A stretch of DNA of 64,000 nucleotides from Bacteroidales bacterium (GCA_017519865.1 JAFWRQ010000027.1:1-64000), one strand, 5' to 3'; shown: positions 25,469-34,385, counted from the stretch's first letter. Numbers and translations: made by a program. The notes: a model not told the origin generated them from the letters alone.

Positions 25469-27439
25469 CTATCTTTCAAAGACGAAAACACTGAAACTGA
25501 GTGCGGGGACAACCGCTTCGAGGGCTTGTCCGGAACCGGTGAACGGCATCTCGACGGGGGCTATGGCATCCGGCTCGTCGAGGGTGTTGTCTTCATAGAG
25601 CCTGTCGCTGGCGAACAGGACGCGTTTCACCGCCTTCACGCCGGGATCGTTCTTCTTCAGTCCGGTGAAGTTGAAGCCCAGGGACTGTGCGGTGTCCGAA
25701 GTATTGGCAACCTTCACATAGATGAGGTTGCCGTCCTTCACCGCGCTGGCGAAGAGTCCGTCCTGACCGGCAGCACCCGTGACCGCCGCACCGTTCATCC
25801 TGAGGTTGAGGACGTTCTCGCCCTTGTACTCGCCGTACAGATGCTGGACGTGCCAGCTGGCTGTACGCATCGAGCGGAGGTTGTCGTACCAGATGAGGTC
25901 GGGGCGCCACTGCCAGCCCTCGACGTGGGCGAAGAGGGGGGCGTAGGTGGCCATGTGGACGATATCGGCGTTACGCTCGAGGCCGGTCATGAAGGCAGCC
26001 TCCAACAGGGATGCGTGGAAGTGGTTGTACTTCCTGCCGGTGCCGTGGCAGGCATATTCTCCTGCGAACACCTTGGGGCCTTTCCTGTCATAGGAATCGT
26101 AACGTGCACCTTGGGAGAGGAACCAGGCCTCGGGGCGGTAGAAGTGCTCGTCCACGAGATCGGCTCCCAGGCGCTTCATCTCCGGCCACAGATAGTCGAA
26201 CTGGTCTCCTTCGGAGTTGGGACCGGAGGAACCGACGATCCTGATGTCGGGATAGGCTTTGCGGATGGCCTTGACGAAGGGTTCCAGACGCTCAGGGTAG
26301 ATGGAGTCCCACTGCTCGTTGCCGACACCAAGGAACTTGAGGTTGAACGGCGCAGGGTGGCCCATCTCGGCGCGGAGGGCACCCCATTTGGTGTCGGTGC
26401 CGCCATTGGCGAACTCGATGAGGTCCAGGGCATCCTGGATATAGGGGTCAAGTTCGTCCACGGGGACGTGGGCGGACATGTCGTCGTTCTGGAACTGGCA
26501 GGCGAGGCCGCAGCTGACGATAGGGAGCGGCTCCGAGCCGATGATCTCGCTTAGGAGGAAGAACTCGTAGAAACCGAGGCCGTAGCTCTGGTAATAGTCG
26601 GGATACAGGCGGTAGGGGAAAGTGTCCTCCCAGCGGTTTTCGTTGATGGGACGGTTCTCTACCGGGCCGACGCTGTTCTTCCAGTTGTAGCGGGTATCGA
26701 GGTCCGTACCTTCGACTATGCAGCCTCCGGGGAAGCGGAAGATGCCGGGCTTCAGGTCTGCGAGAGCCAGCGCGAGGTCCTTGCGGTAGATGCCCCGGAG
26801 GGCATCGGCCGGGACGAGCGACACGTGCTCGAGGTCCACCGTCGCGCGGGGAGCCTCAAGGAAGATGCGCAGGACTGCCTTGGGGTCGGTTACCCGCGAT
26901 TTGATGGTGACTTCGTATTTCTTCCACTCCGCTCCGCTGATGCGGATGCGGTCCTGGGTGAAGAACTGGTTCTCGCCCATCGATGCGGGTGTGACGAGCT
27001 CGATGCGGATGGCGCCGTTGCCCCCGTCGGGGACGCGTGCCCACACGCTGAAGTTGTAATCCTTTCCCGCTTCGATGCCTATTCCGAAGAAACCTTCGTT
27101 CTCAAGGCCGGTCTGCTTGTCCTTGTGCCCGGGGTCCTTGAGGCGGGCATAATGGGGGCAGCGGTCGAAGGGGCCGTCTTCGAGGATCCCGACATTGCCG
27201 AAACTCTTCCAGCCCTGGAGGGCGTTGGGGAACTCGAAAGACCTGTTCTTGACGAGTTCGGCGTAGAGGCCGCCGTCTGCGGCGAAGTTGATATCTTCGA
27301 AGAAGATGCCGTACATCGTCGGCTGGATGGGGGCCCCGACCTTCTTGAGGTCGATGTCGAAACTGTGGGTCTGGGCCTGCAGGGTCAGGCTTGCGCCCAG
27401 GACCGCGACTGCCAGTAGGCTCTTTCTGATACTCGTCAT
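25469..27439 (-). CDS. GH51 alpha-L-arabinofuranosidase, secreted
   Basis: The 656-residue protein has a signal peptide (about 1-22), an N-terminal region PTMYGIFFEDINFAADGGLY, an inserted CBM-like beta-sandwich (about 90-195), the catalytic barrel and a C-terminal beta domain. Acid/base Glu375 is in GVGNEQW and nucleophile Glu461 is in FAGEYAC, both diagnostic for GH51. The enzyme removes arabinofuranosyl side chains from arabinoxylan or arabinan. It has its own -7 box and is followed by the EamA transporter gene. It broadens the neighbouring beta-glucan region toward cereal cell-wall substrates. Confidence 0.93.
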   Translation of the reverse strand: MTSIRKSLLAVAVLGASLTLQAQTHSFDIDLKKVGAPIQPTMYGIFFEDINFAADGGLYAELVKNRSFEFPNALQGWKSFGNVGILEDGPFDRCPHYARLKDPGHKDKQTGLENEGFFGIGIEAGKDYNFSVWARVPDGGNGAIRIELVTPASMGENQFFTQDRIRISGAEWKKYEVTIKSRVTDPKAVLRIFLEAPRATVDLEHVSLVPADALRGIYRKDLALALADLKPGIFRFPGGCIVEGTDLDTRYNWKNSVGPVENRPINENRWEDTFPYRLYPDYYQSYGLGFYEFFLLSEIIGSEPLPIVSCGLACQFQNDDMSAHVPVDELDPYIQDALDLIEFANGGTDTKWGALRAEMGHPAPFNLKFLGVGNEQWDSIYPERLEPFVKAIRKAYPDIRIVGSSGPNSEGDQFDYLWPEMKRLGADLVDEHFYRPEAWFLSQGARYDSYDRKGPKVFAGEYACHGTGRKYNHFHASLLEAAFMTGLERNADIVHMATYAPLFAHVEGWQWRPDLIWYDNLRSMRTASWHVQHLYGEYKGENVLNLRMNGAAVTGAAGQDGLFASAVKDGNLIYVKVANTSDTAQSLGFNFTGLKKNDPGVKAVKRVLFASDRLYEDNTLDEPDAIAPVEMPFTGSGQALEAVVPALSFSVFVFER

Positions 27440-27472
27440 GTCTATGGATCGAATGGTCTATTAATTATTGTA

Positions 27473-27480
27473 CAAATATA
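27473..27480 (-). promoter_or_regulatory. Predicted -7 box of the GH51 gene
   Basis: Minus-strand TATATTTG, 33 nt upstream of the start codon. No TTG at the expected -33 distance. Confidence 0.5.
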
Positions 27481-27650
27481 ATCAAGTTTGGACAAATCCC
27501 AGCCTCATCACCGTCCATCGTACCTGGCTTTTGTCCCGATCTTTTCTATTCCGCACCCAATTATACCTTTGCGCTATTCGCATAAGACACTTTAATGACT
27601 CATGATGCCCAGTGATGCCGTTCAGCGTCCTATGCGCGATGATTTGGCCC

Positions 27651-27708
27651 CGCATATAACACTTGCTTTCACTTCATGCAGTTGTGGCGGGGGATTGTGT
27701 TATATGCG
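27651..27708. repeat. Perfect 12-bp inverted repeat upstream of the Y1 transposase gene
   Basis: CGCATATAACAC (27651-27662) is repeated in inverse as GTGTTATATGCG (27697-27708) with a 34-nt loop. No T-run follows on either strand, so it is not a typical terminator. A foldback structure like this could be a substrate or remnant of the adjacent Y1 enzyme. Confidence 0.65.
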
Positions 27709-27824
27709 ATTTTCTGGTGAAACATAAAAAAACATCCACGGGTGCAGAAATATAAGAATCTATCGAACTGTTGTCGGGATTTGACTTATCTTTCGCTGCA
27801 CAAATGTCAAAGATGCCGACCTGT

Positions 27825-28787
27825 ATGAAACTTACTCGTGAAAAACTACTCCGGATGGAGAGCGACCTTGGTGTTAACGTTCCCTTTCAAAAAGGGTTTG
27901 AAGTTCCGGTACGTAATTGCTGGCATTTCTCGACTGACGGAAATGCCGTAGATGTCATCTTCTATGACGAAACGGATTTCATCGAGGGGATGAACCGTAT
28001 TTACATCGTCGTTCAGGCCTACGATGTGGTAATACTCGCATTTGTACTGATGGATAATCATTTACATTTTATACTCTATGGGTCATTCGACGAATGTAAC
28101 CGCTTCATGCATGAGTATGTGAGGAGGCTGTCCTGGTCGATCTCCCGCCGGCACGGCGACAGGCGCAAGATGGATCCTGTCAACATTTCCCATCAGGCGG
28201 TGGAGGATGCGACTTACCTCAAGACAGTTATTTGCTATACGATCAAGAATCCCCCTGTGGCCGGAATAGGATTCCATGCACTGGACTATCCTTGGTCGAG
28301 TGGTGCCCTGTATTTCAGAAAGAAGGGCACCTGGACGAGCCCTTTTTGGACAGAGGATGATGCGGTGGTGCCGGAACGTCTTACCGGACGAAACAGGGTA
28401 AAGGTCTTGAAGTATACACCGGATGACGGCTCATCCGTGCGGATGATGGGACCGCTGATTTTCCCGGGTGAATATGTTGCCTACGAGACTGTCGAGAAAC
28501 TGTTCCGCACATGCAGGAGTTTCCATTATTTCTTCTGCAGGGCTAAGGAGGAGTCGGTGGACGCGCGGGGTGGGATGATATCGCATCTGTCGCTGCCGAT
28601 GCAGGAGATGCGCCAAAACAAGAATGATGTCTGTCAGGAGTTGTTCGGGACCACGAGTACCAAGTCGTTGGCAACAGCCCAGCGTTTGAAACTTGCCAGG
28701 GCCCTGAAAGCCAGGTACAACAGTTCTCTCAAACAGATTGCAAGGCTCTGCGGACTTGTTTACGATGAAGTGAAGGAAATCATTTGA
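27825..28787 (+). CDS. REP-associated tyrosine transposase-like (Y1/HUH) protein
   Basis: The product (320 residues from 27825) has an N-terminal Y1-transposase domain. FVLMDNHLHFILYG is the HUH metal-binding motif with two His, and YLKTVICYTIKNP supplies the catalytic Tyr region. The C-terminal half ends with a helix-turn-helix-like segment (LKARYNSSLKQIARLCG) suited to DNA binding, as in chromosomally fixed RAYT proteins. It is a single gene without IS ends, which favours a domesticated RAYT over an active IS200 element. ATG codons at 27804 and 27813 and TTG 27771 are alternative starts. Confidence 0.75.
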   Translation: MKLTREKLLRMESDLGVNVPFQKGFEVPVRNCWHFSTDGNAVDVIFYDETDFIEGMNRIYIVVQAYDVVILAFVLMDNHLHFILYGSFDECNRFMHEYVRRLSWSISRRHGDRRKMDPVNISHQAVEDATYLKTVICYTIKNPPVAGIGFHALDYPWSSGALYFRKKGTWTSPFWTEDDAVVPERLTGRNRVKVLKYTPDDGSSVRMMGPLIFPGEYVAYETVEKLFRTCRSFHYFFCRAKEESVDARGGMISHLSLPMQEMRQNKNDVCQELFGTTSTKSLATAQRLKLARALKARYNSSLKQIARLCGLVYDEVKEII

Positions 28788-28985
28788 CATAGATGTCTTC
28801 AAGAGGGGCAGATGATAATCGCATCAGACACGAAAGGCTATCCTACTGTGCTGTGATAGAGGTTAGTGTTTTGTTCTCGACCATATTGCCAGGCTTGGAA
28901 CGGAATACCGTTGTAGACACTGTTGCAGCGAGGGTATGTGTGTGGTGCGAAATTCATTATGATGCGGTGTTGACGGGAAATGTTG

Positions 28986-28993
28986 TATATTTG
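28986..28993 (+). promoter_or_regulatory. Predicted -7 box of msrA
   Basis: TATATTTG, 17 nt upstream of the msrA start codon. The -33 element is not at consensus distance. Confidence 0.5.
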
Positions 28994-29010
28994 CAGAAAC
29001 GAACAATACA

Positions 29011-29523
29011 ATGGCTTCATTCAAGGAAATCTATCTTGCAGGCGGCTGCTTCTGGGGCACCGAGCACTATTTCAAGCAGGTCAGGGGCGTCGTGGAGACC
29101 GAGACCGGTTTTGCAAACGGCAGTTTCGCGAACCCTTCCTACAAGCAGGTCAAGCACGGCGATACCGGCTTTGCTGAGACGGTACGCATCAAGTACGATC
29201 CGTCGGTCGTGAGCCTTGAACTCCTTCTGGACCTCTATTTCAAGTCCATCGATCCACTGAGCCTGAACAAGCAGGGAGAGGATGAAGGTACGCAGTACCG
29301 GACTGGTATCTATTATGTTGATCCTGAGGACCTTCCTGTGATTGATAAGGTCTATGGCGCAGTTCGGCAAGCTTTGGGCAAGGAACTTGTCGTCGAGAAA
29401 CTGCCTCTGCAGAATTTCTACCCGGCGGAGGAGTACCATCAGGATTATCTCGACAAGAATCCCGACGGCTACTGCCACCTGCCCGTAGCCCTTTTCGAAT
29501 TCGCCCGAAAGGCCAACGCCTGA
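29011..29523 (+). CDS. msrA: Peptide-methionine (S)-S-oxide reductase MsrA
   Basis: The 170-residue protein shows the MsrA catalytic motif GGCFWGTEHYF (nucleophilic Cys near residue 13), ETGFANG, GFAETVRIKYDP, and the substrate-pocket region EDEGTQYRTGIY. It reduces methionine-S-sulfoxide in proteins. There is no signal peptide and no fused MsrB domain, so it is the short cytoplasmic form. A 28-bp stem palindrome follows 8 nt after its stop. Confidence 0.95.
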   Translation: MASFKEIYLAGGCFWGTEHYFKQVRGVVETETGFANGSFANPSYKQVKHGDTGFAETVRIKYDPSVVSLELLLDLYFKSIDPLSLNKQGEDEGTQYRTGIYYVDPEDLPVIDKVYGAVRQALGKELVVEKLPLQNFYPAEEYHQDYLDKNPDGYCHLPVALFEFARKANA

Positions 29524-29531
29524 TATATCTG

Positions 29532-29604
29532 ACGTCTAAGGACAGGCTGTGCCACTGATTCCGCGGAAAATGCTCCATCAGCGGCACTGCCTGTCCTTAG
29601 ACGT
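29532..29604. repeat. Long intergenic palindrome, 28-bp arms
   Basis: Left arm 29532-29559 begins ACGTCTAAGGACAGGC and right arm 29577-29604 ends GCCTGTCCTTAGACGT. The 28-nt arms pair with two mismatches around a 17-nt loop containing CCGCGG. It sits between the convergent msrA and ABC genes. No T-run follows on either side, so termination would be by structure alone. A REP-like element is an alternative. Confidence 0.8.
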
Positions 29605-29611
29605 AAAAACG

Positions 29612-31150
29612 CTATGCCGTGCGGATGAGCCGCAGGTGGCGGTTGATGCAGGAGGGGAGTTCGGACTCGAAGTGGGTGACCATCACGAGGGTCTTGCGGG
29701 GACGCTGGACGAAGGCGTCGATGATGGCCTTGACGCGGGCGCAGTGGTGCAGGTCGAGGCCGTGCATCGGCTCGTCAAGGATCAGGAGTTCCGGATCCTT
29801 GACGAAGGCGCGGGCGAGCAGGCAGAGCCGCTGCTCGCCGCTCGAGAGTCTCAGGTACGGCCTGTCCGCGAGGTCTTCAATTCCGAAGATGCGCATCCAT
29901 TTCCGGCAGGTATCCAGTTGAACCTCAGTCGGATGCATAAAGAGGCCGACGGTGTCGAAAAGGCCGCTGGCGACTATGTCCAGGGCGGCGATGTTCTTCA
30001 GGTAGGCCCTGTGCATCTCGGGACTGACATATCCGATGTGACGCTTGATCTCCCATATGCTCTCGCCGGAGCCGCGCCTGTGCCCGAAGAGGGCGATGTC
30101 GCAGGCATAGCCCTGGGGATTGTCCGCGCAGACCAGCGAGAGGAGCGTGGATTTGCCGGAGCCGTTCTGGCCGGTGAGGGCCCAGCGTTCGCCTTCGCGT
30201 ACGACCCAGTCGAAATCTTTCAGAATGACACGGTCATCGTATCGGATGGTGACCTTGGTGCAGCGGACGATCTCCGGGTCGGGGCCGGCTGGGTAAAAGG
30301 GTTCGGCGGACAGGTCCTTATGGGGGAGTGACAGGATGGTGTCTGTCATTCCGGGCAGATTGAATGAGTAATCTTCGTTAAGGCGATAATCGGCGGCGGA
30401 TATTTTTGGAAGGATGTCCAGGCCGGAGACGGGGATGACATGGGTGATGAACGGAGGCATCACGTCCACGCGGGGCATTACGAGGATGATCAGCAGATGC
30501 ATCTCTTCCGTCAGGGCGCCCAGAAGTTCCGACAGCGAGTCCCGCGTGGCGGCGTCGAGCCCGATGAAGGGGTTGTCCAGCACCAGCACGCGCGGCATGG
30601 CGAGCAGCGTGCGCGTGAGCTGGAACTTGCGGAGTTCACCGCTGGAAAGGGTTATGATGAACTTGTCGAGGAGGGAGTCCAGCCCGAAGAGGGCATAGAG
30701 CCTGTCGCGCAGTTCAACCCGCCGATCGTGCAGCCGGGCCCGGGCGGCCGCGTCCAGGAGACGGCCTGAGCCGTTCTCCGCGGCCTCGAACGCCCGCTCC
30801 AGCAGCGCGCCTGCCGTGGGCATATCGTCGTCGATGTCCTGGCGGTTCCAGCGCTTCTGCAGATAATAATTGGTGTCGGCGCCGTCGTATGTGTCGCGGA
30901 ACGCGATATACTTGACATTCTCGCCGACAAGCCGCAGGGGAGAGGGGGAAAAGTCGAAGCGGAGAGCCGTGCCCTGGACAGGAGCAACGCCCGTCAGGGC
31001 TTCGACCAGCCGGGTCTTGCCGGCGGCGTTGTCTCCGACGATGGCCACCTGCTCACCGTCGTAGATGGTGAGGCTGACCGGGCTGGCCATCCTCAATGCG
31101 GGATTGCCTGTCTGACCGTCCTTTATGTCTATTATCCTCTGTCTTTCCAT
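29612..31150 (-). CDS. Tandem ABC ATPase, ModF/PhrA-like
   Basis: The 512-residue protein has two ABC ATPase domains and no membrane region. Motifs: Walker A GDNAAGKT and GQNGSGKS; signatures LSSGELRKFQL and LSSGEQRLCLLARA; Walker B VLVLDNPFIGLD and LLILDEPMHGLD. In the first domain the Walker B Glu is Asn (DN instead of DE), which suggests weak hydrolysis there. Proteins of this kind are named ModF or photorepair PhrA; the function is poorly known. The start 31150 lies 7 nt after a TATATTTG box; an upstream in-frame Met crosses into the divergent promoter. Confidence 0.8.
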   Translation of the reverse strand: MERQRIIDIKDGQTGNPALRMASPVSLTIYDGEQVAIVGDNAAGKTRLVEALTGVAPVQGTALRFDFSPSPLRLVGENVKYIAFRDTYDGADTNYYLQKRWNRQDIDDDMPTAGALLERAFEAAENGSGRLLDAAARARLHDRRVELRDRLYALFGLDSLLDKFIITLSSGELRKFQLTRTLLAMPRVLVLDNPFIGLDAATRDSLSELLGALTEEMHLLIILVMPRVDVMPPFITHVIPVSGLDILPKISAADYRLNEDYSFNLPGMTDTILSLPHKDLSAEPFYPAGPDPEIVRCTKVTIRYDDRVILKDFDWVVREGERWALTGQNGSGKSTLLSLVCADNPQGYACDIALFGHRRGSGESIWEIKRHIGYVSPEMHRAYLKNIAALDIVASGLFDTVGLFMHPTEVQLDTCRKWMRIFGIEDLADRPYLRLSSGEQRLCLLARAFVKDPELLILDEPMHGLDLHHCARVKAIIDAFVQRPRKTLVMVTHFESELPSCINRHLRLIRTA

Positions 31151-31157
31151 GTACGGA

Positions 31158-31165
31158 CAAATATA
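31158..31165 (-). promoter_or_regulatory. Predicted -7 box of the tandem ABC gene (near-leaderless)
   Basis: Minus-strand TATATTTG ending 7 nt before the start codon at 31150. The -33 TTG is absent. It stands back to back with the DUF1846 promoter. Confidence 0.5.
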
Positions 31166-31175
31166 GAAAAAAATT

Positions 31176-31205
31176 TTGCCGGAAAAAGGAGACTTGTTAT
31201 ATTTG
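31176..31205 (+). promoter_or_regulatory. Predicted promoter of the DUF1846-nhaC operon (near-leaderless)
   Basis: TTG 31176-31178, 19 nt spacer, TATATTTG 31198-31205. The ATG at 31215 is 9 nt after the box. Confidence 0.72.
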
Positions 31206-31214
31206 TATCCCGTT

Positions 31215-32678
31215 ATGAAATACGGGTTCGACAATCAAAAGTATCTAAAAATCCAGTCCGAGCATATCAAGGAGCGCATCGCAAAGTTCGGTGACAAGCT
31301 CTATATGGAGTTCGGAGGCAAGCTTTTCGACGATTATCACGCCAGCCGCGTGCTGCCGGGTTTCGAACCCGACAGCAAGCTCAAGATGCTCTCACAGCTC
31401 ATCGACGACTGTGAAATAGTCATCGTCATCAGCGCTGTGGACATCGAGAAAAACAAGATCCGCAGCGACCTCGGCATCACCTATGACATAGATGTCCTGC
31501 GCCTGCGCGACGAGTTCATGAACCGCGGTTTCCTCGTGAGTTCGGTCGTCATCACGCACTACAACGGCCAGTCCAGCGCCGACGCATACAGGCACCGCCT
31601 GGAGCGTATGGGCATCAAGGTTTATTACCACTATACCATCGAGGGCTATCCCCAGAACGTCGCCCTCATCGACTCCGAGGAGGGCTTCGGCAGGAACGAC
31701 TATGTCGAGACCACCCGTCCGCTGGTGGTAATCACTGCCCCCGGCCCGGGCAGCGGCAAGATGGCGGTCTGCCTGAGCCAGCTCTACCAGGAGCACAAGC
31801 GTGGCATCAAGGCCGGATACGCCAAGTTCGAGACTTTCCCTATCTGGAACCTCCCGCTCAAGCATCCCCTCAACCTCGCCTACGAAGCGGCTACGGCCGA
31901 CCTCAACGACGTGAATATGATCGACCCGTTCCACCTCGAAGCCTATGGCTCCACGGCCGTCAACTACAACCGTGACATAGAGATATTCCCTGTGCTCAAT
32001 GCACTTTTCGAGGGCATATACGGCGAGAATCCTTACAAGTCGCCCACCGACATGGGCGTCAATATGATAGGCTACTGTCTCTCGGACGAGGACGTCTGCT
32101 GCGACGCCGCCCGCCACGAAATCATCCGCCGTTACTACACGGCTCTCGGACAGCTTGCGGAAGGAGACTGCAACGACAACGAAGTCAACAAGATAGCGCT
32201 TGTGATGAAGCAGGCCAAGATCACGACCGACTACCGCCGCTGCACCGTCGCCGCCAAGGAGCGCAAGGAAAAATCCGGCGTGGCCTCGGCAGCCATCGAG
32301 CTCGAGGACGGCACGCTCATCACGGCCGAGACCAGTTCGCTGCTCGGTCCGAGCGCTGCCCTCATCCTCAACGCCATCAAGTATCTGGCGGACATCGACC
32401 ATCAGACCAAGCTCCTCCCGCAGAGCATGATACAGCCCATACAGAAGACCAAGGTCACCTATCTGCATGGCAAAAACCCGCGCCTGCACACCGATGAGGT
32501 GCTCGTGGCGCTTTCCGTGCTCAGCCCGACCGATACCAACTGTCGCCGGGCACTGGCGTGCCTGCCGCAGCTCAAGGGCTGCCAGGTGCACTCCACGGTC
32601 ATGCTCAGCGAGGTGGACCGCAAGATCTTCAAGAAGCTCGGCGTCGGACTTACCTGCGACCCTGTTAAGAAACAGTAA
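31215..32678 (+). CDS. DUF1846 domain-containing protein
   Basis: The 487-residue protein matches the DUF1846 family by length and motifs: MKYGFDNQKYLKIQSEHIKE at the start, EFGGKLFDDYHASRVLPGF, ITAPGPGSGKMAVCLSQLYQ (phosphate-binding-like) and ETFPIWNLPLKHPLNLAYEA. The family is widespread in anaerobes and its enzymatic role is unknown. The P-loop-like GPGSGK suggests nucleotide or phosphate binding, by inference. An in-frame TTG at 31176 lies within the promoter, so ATG 31215 is chosen. nhaC follows after 17 nt. Confidence 0.88.
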   Translation: MKYGFDNQKYLKIQSEHIKERIAKFGDKLYMEFGGKLFDDYHASRVLPGFEPDSKLKMLSQLIDDCEIVIVISAVDIEKNKIRSDLGITYDIDVLRLRDEFMNRGFLVSSVVITHYNGQSSADAYRHRLERMGIKVYYHYTIEGYPQNVALIDSEEGFGRNDYVETTRPLVVITAPGPGSGKMAVCLSQLYQEHKRGIKAGYAKFETFPIWNLPLKHPLNLAYEAATADLNDVNMIDPFHLEAYGSTAVNYNRDIEIFPVLNALFEGIYGENPYKSPTDMGVNMIGYCLSDEDVCCDAARHEIIRRYYTALGQLAEGDCNDNEVNKIALVMKQAKITTDYRRCTVAAKERKEKSGVASAAIELEDGTLITAETSSLLGPSAALILNAIKYLADIDHQTKLLPQSMIQPIQKTKVTYLHGKNPRLHTDEVLVALSVLSPTDTNCRRALACLPQLKGCQVHSTVMLSEVDRKIFKKLGVGLTCDPVKKQ

Positions 32679-32695
32679 CTCCCTGATATCCTGCC

Positions 32696-34192
32696 ATGAA
32701 TCATTCCCCACAGGGCAGGACTCCGGGCTGGCAGGTCTCCCTCATACCGTTCGCCCTGCTGGTCGTCCTGCTTTTCTTCGTCATCAAGCATTTCGGCTCC
32801 GGCGCACTCGACGGGGGCAGTCAGGTGGCGCTCCTGCTGTGCACGGGCGTCACGATAGCCCTTTCCACCCTCATCTACCATACTCCGTGGAAGACCATTG
32901 AGTCGGCTATTGCGGAGAACATCCGTTCCATCGGCACCGCAGTCATCATTCTGCTGCTGATTGGAGCCATCGCCGGCAGTTGGATGGTCAGCGGCATCGT
33001 CCCGACGCTTATCTGCTATGGCCTCAAGATCCTGAGCCCCAAGTTTTTCCTTCTTGCCGTTTGCCTGATAAGCGCGCTGGTTTCGGTCGTGACAGGAAGT
33101 TCCTGGACTACGATCGCCACCATAGGCGTGGCCTTCCTGGGTATCGGCGTGGCGCTGGGCTATTCCGAGGCTTGGACTGCAGGTGCCATCATCTCCGGTG
33201 CGTATTTCGGCGACAAGGTCTCTCCGCTTTCCGACACGACTGTACTTGCCTCCTCAGTCAGTGAAACGCCTCTCTTCACGCATATCCGGTATATGATGAT
33301 AACGACGGTGCCGTCGTTCACCATAGCCTGCATAATCTTCCTGATAGTCAGCCTGTTGCACGATCCTGGCGAGGCGATGAGGGCTGGGGAGTTCTCGGAC
33401 GCCCTGCACGGTGCGTTCCGCATCAGCCCCTGGCTGCTGCTGGTCCCGGTTGCTACGGGTTTCCTTATCTACAAGCGCGTGCCGGCCGTCGTCACGCTGA
33501 TGCTTGCGGCGCTGATGGCTGGCGTGGCCGCGTTGCTGGCCCAGCCCGGCATCGTCGCCGCCATCGGCGGCGGCCCCTCCGGCTTCGCCGCCATCGGCGG
33601 CGGCCCCTCCGGCTTCGCCGCCACTTTCCGCGGCCTCTTCGTCACCTGGTACGGCGACACCGCCGTCCAGACCGGCAACGCCGTCCTGGACCCGCTGGTG
33701 TCCACCAGGGGCATAAACGGGATGCTCAGCACTGTCTTCCTGATTTTCTGCGCCGCCGCTTTCGGCGGGGCCATGACCGGGGCAGGTATGATCCAGAGCA
33801 TCACAAGGATGCTGACGCGCCGTATCTCAGGACGGACTCCGCTTGTGGCCTCGACGGTCGGAACCGGCCTTTTCGCGGATATGGTCACCGGCGACCAGTA
33901 TCTGTCAATCATCCTCACCTGCAACCTGTACAAGGACCTGTATAAGGAAAAGGGCTTCGAGAGCAGGCTCCTGAGCCGCTCCACCGAAGATTCGGCGACC
34001 GTGACTTCTGTGCTGATCCCCTGGAACTCCTGCGGAATGACACAGGCCACGGTACTCAAGGTCCCTACCCTCGAGTATCTGCCTTATTGTTTCTTCAATA
34101 TTATTTCGCCCTTGATGTCGATACTCGTAGCCGCTACGGGCTACAGGATCTACCGTACCGTTAAAGGTCCTTCGGCTTCGTCGGAACGATAA
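32696..34192 (+). CDS. nhaC: NhaC-family Na+/H+ antiporter
   Basis: The 498-residue inner-membrane protein has about 11-12 predicted helices and the NhaC features SSWTTIATIGVAFLGIG, GAYFGDKVSPLSDTTVLASS and LFADMVTGDQYLSI. It exchanges Na+ for H+ or may move an organic substrate. An unusual Gly/Pro-rich segment (residues 288-307) is encoded by two identical 30-bp units. The 3' end overlaps the convergent pspC gene by 32 nt. Confidence 0.9.
   Translation: MNHSPQGRTPGWQVSLIPFALLVVLLFFVIKHFGSGALDGGSQVALLLCTGVTIALSTLIYHTPWKTIESAIAENIRSIGTAVIILLLIGAIAGSWMVSGIVPTLICYGLKILSPKFFLLAVCLISALVSVVTGSSWTTIATIGVAFLGIGVALGYSEAWTAGAIISGAYFGDKVSPLSDTTVLASSVSETPLFTHIRYMMITTVPSFTIACIIFLIVSLLHDPGEAMRAGEFSDALHGAFRISPWLLLVPVATGFLIYKRVPAVVTLMLAALMAGVAALLAQPGIVAAIGGGPSGFAAIGGGPSGFAATFRGLFVTWYGDTAVQTGNAVLDPLVSTRGINGMLSTVFLIFCAAAFGGAMTGAGMIQSITRMLTRRISGRTPLVASTVGTGLFADMVTGDQYLSIILTCNLYKDLYKEKGFESRLLSRSTEDSATVTSVLIPWNSCGMTQATVLKVPTLEYLPYCFFNIISPLMSILVAATGYRIYRTVKGPSASSER
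33557..33616 (+). repeat. Perfect 30-bp tandem duplication inside nhaC
   Basis: Bases 33557-33586 and 33587-33616 are identical and keep the frame, encoding AAIGGGPSGF twice in a loop between predicted helices. A third copy may have begun, since GCCGCC follows. Confidence 0.9.
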
Positions 34193-34361
34193 GTGCTCCG
34201 ATGAAATAGGCCAGCAGGCCGGTTCCTCCGATGAATACGAATCCCAGCCATGCGAGACGGATGATCGTAGGGTCGATCTCGAAATACTCTCCGATACCGT
34301 TGCAAAGTCCGCAGACTTTCTTCCCTTCCTTTACTAGATAGAGTTTCTTGGTGGTTTCCAT
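34161..34361 (-). CDS. PspC domain protein
   Basis: The 66-residue protein is a minimal PspC domain: KLYLVKEGKKVCGLCNGIGEY, a short hydrophilic turn, then one membrane helix (about 38-60, FVFIGGTGLLAYFIGALIVP). PspC proteins are linked to membrane-stress response. It follows the SDR gene after 24 nt on the same strand and overlaps the nhaC 3' end. It may be the last gene of the spt operon. Confidence 0.85.
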   Translation of the reverse strand: METTKKLYLVKEGKKVCGLCNGIGEYFEIDPTIIRLAWLGFVFIGGTGLLAYFIGALIVPTKPKDL

Positions 34362-34385
34362 AGGGCTATTTGTTTACGACCTTAT

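Larger units (their letters stand above)
27440..27824. other. Intergenic region between GH51 and the Y1 transposase gene
   Basis: These 385 bases hold the GH51 -7 box, a 12-bp perfect inverted repeat (27651-27708) and a weak plus-strand TATCTTTC box (27787-27794). The base composition is more AT-rich than in the surrounding genes. No convincing gene was found. Confidence 0.6.

Noticed and set aside
28793..29212. A plus-strand frame beginning just after the Y1 transposase gene
   Set aside because: It overlaps msrA in another frame and has no family resemblance; it is a chance frame.
29532..29604. The 28-bp palindrome as a standard intrinsic terminator
   Set aside because: Neither side has a T-run in the right direction, so it is listed as a repeat, although structural termination between the convergent genes is still possible.
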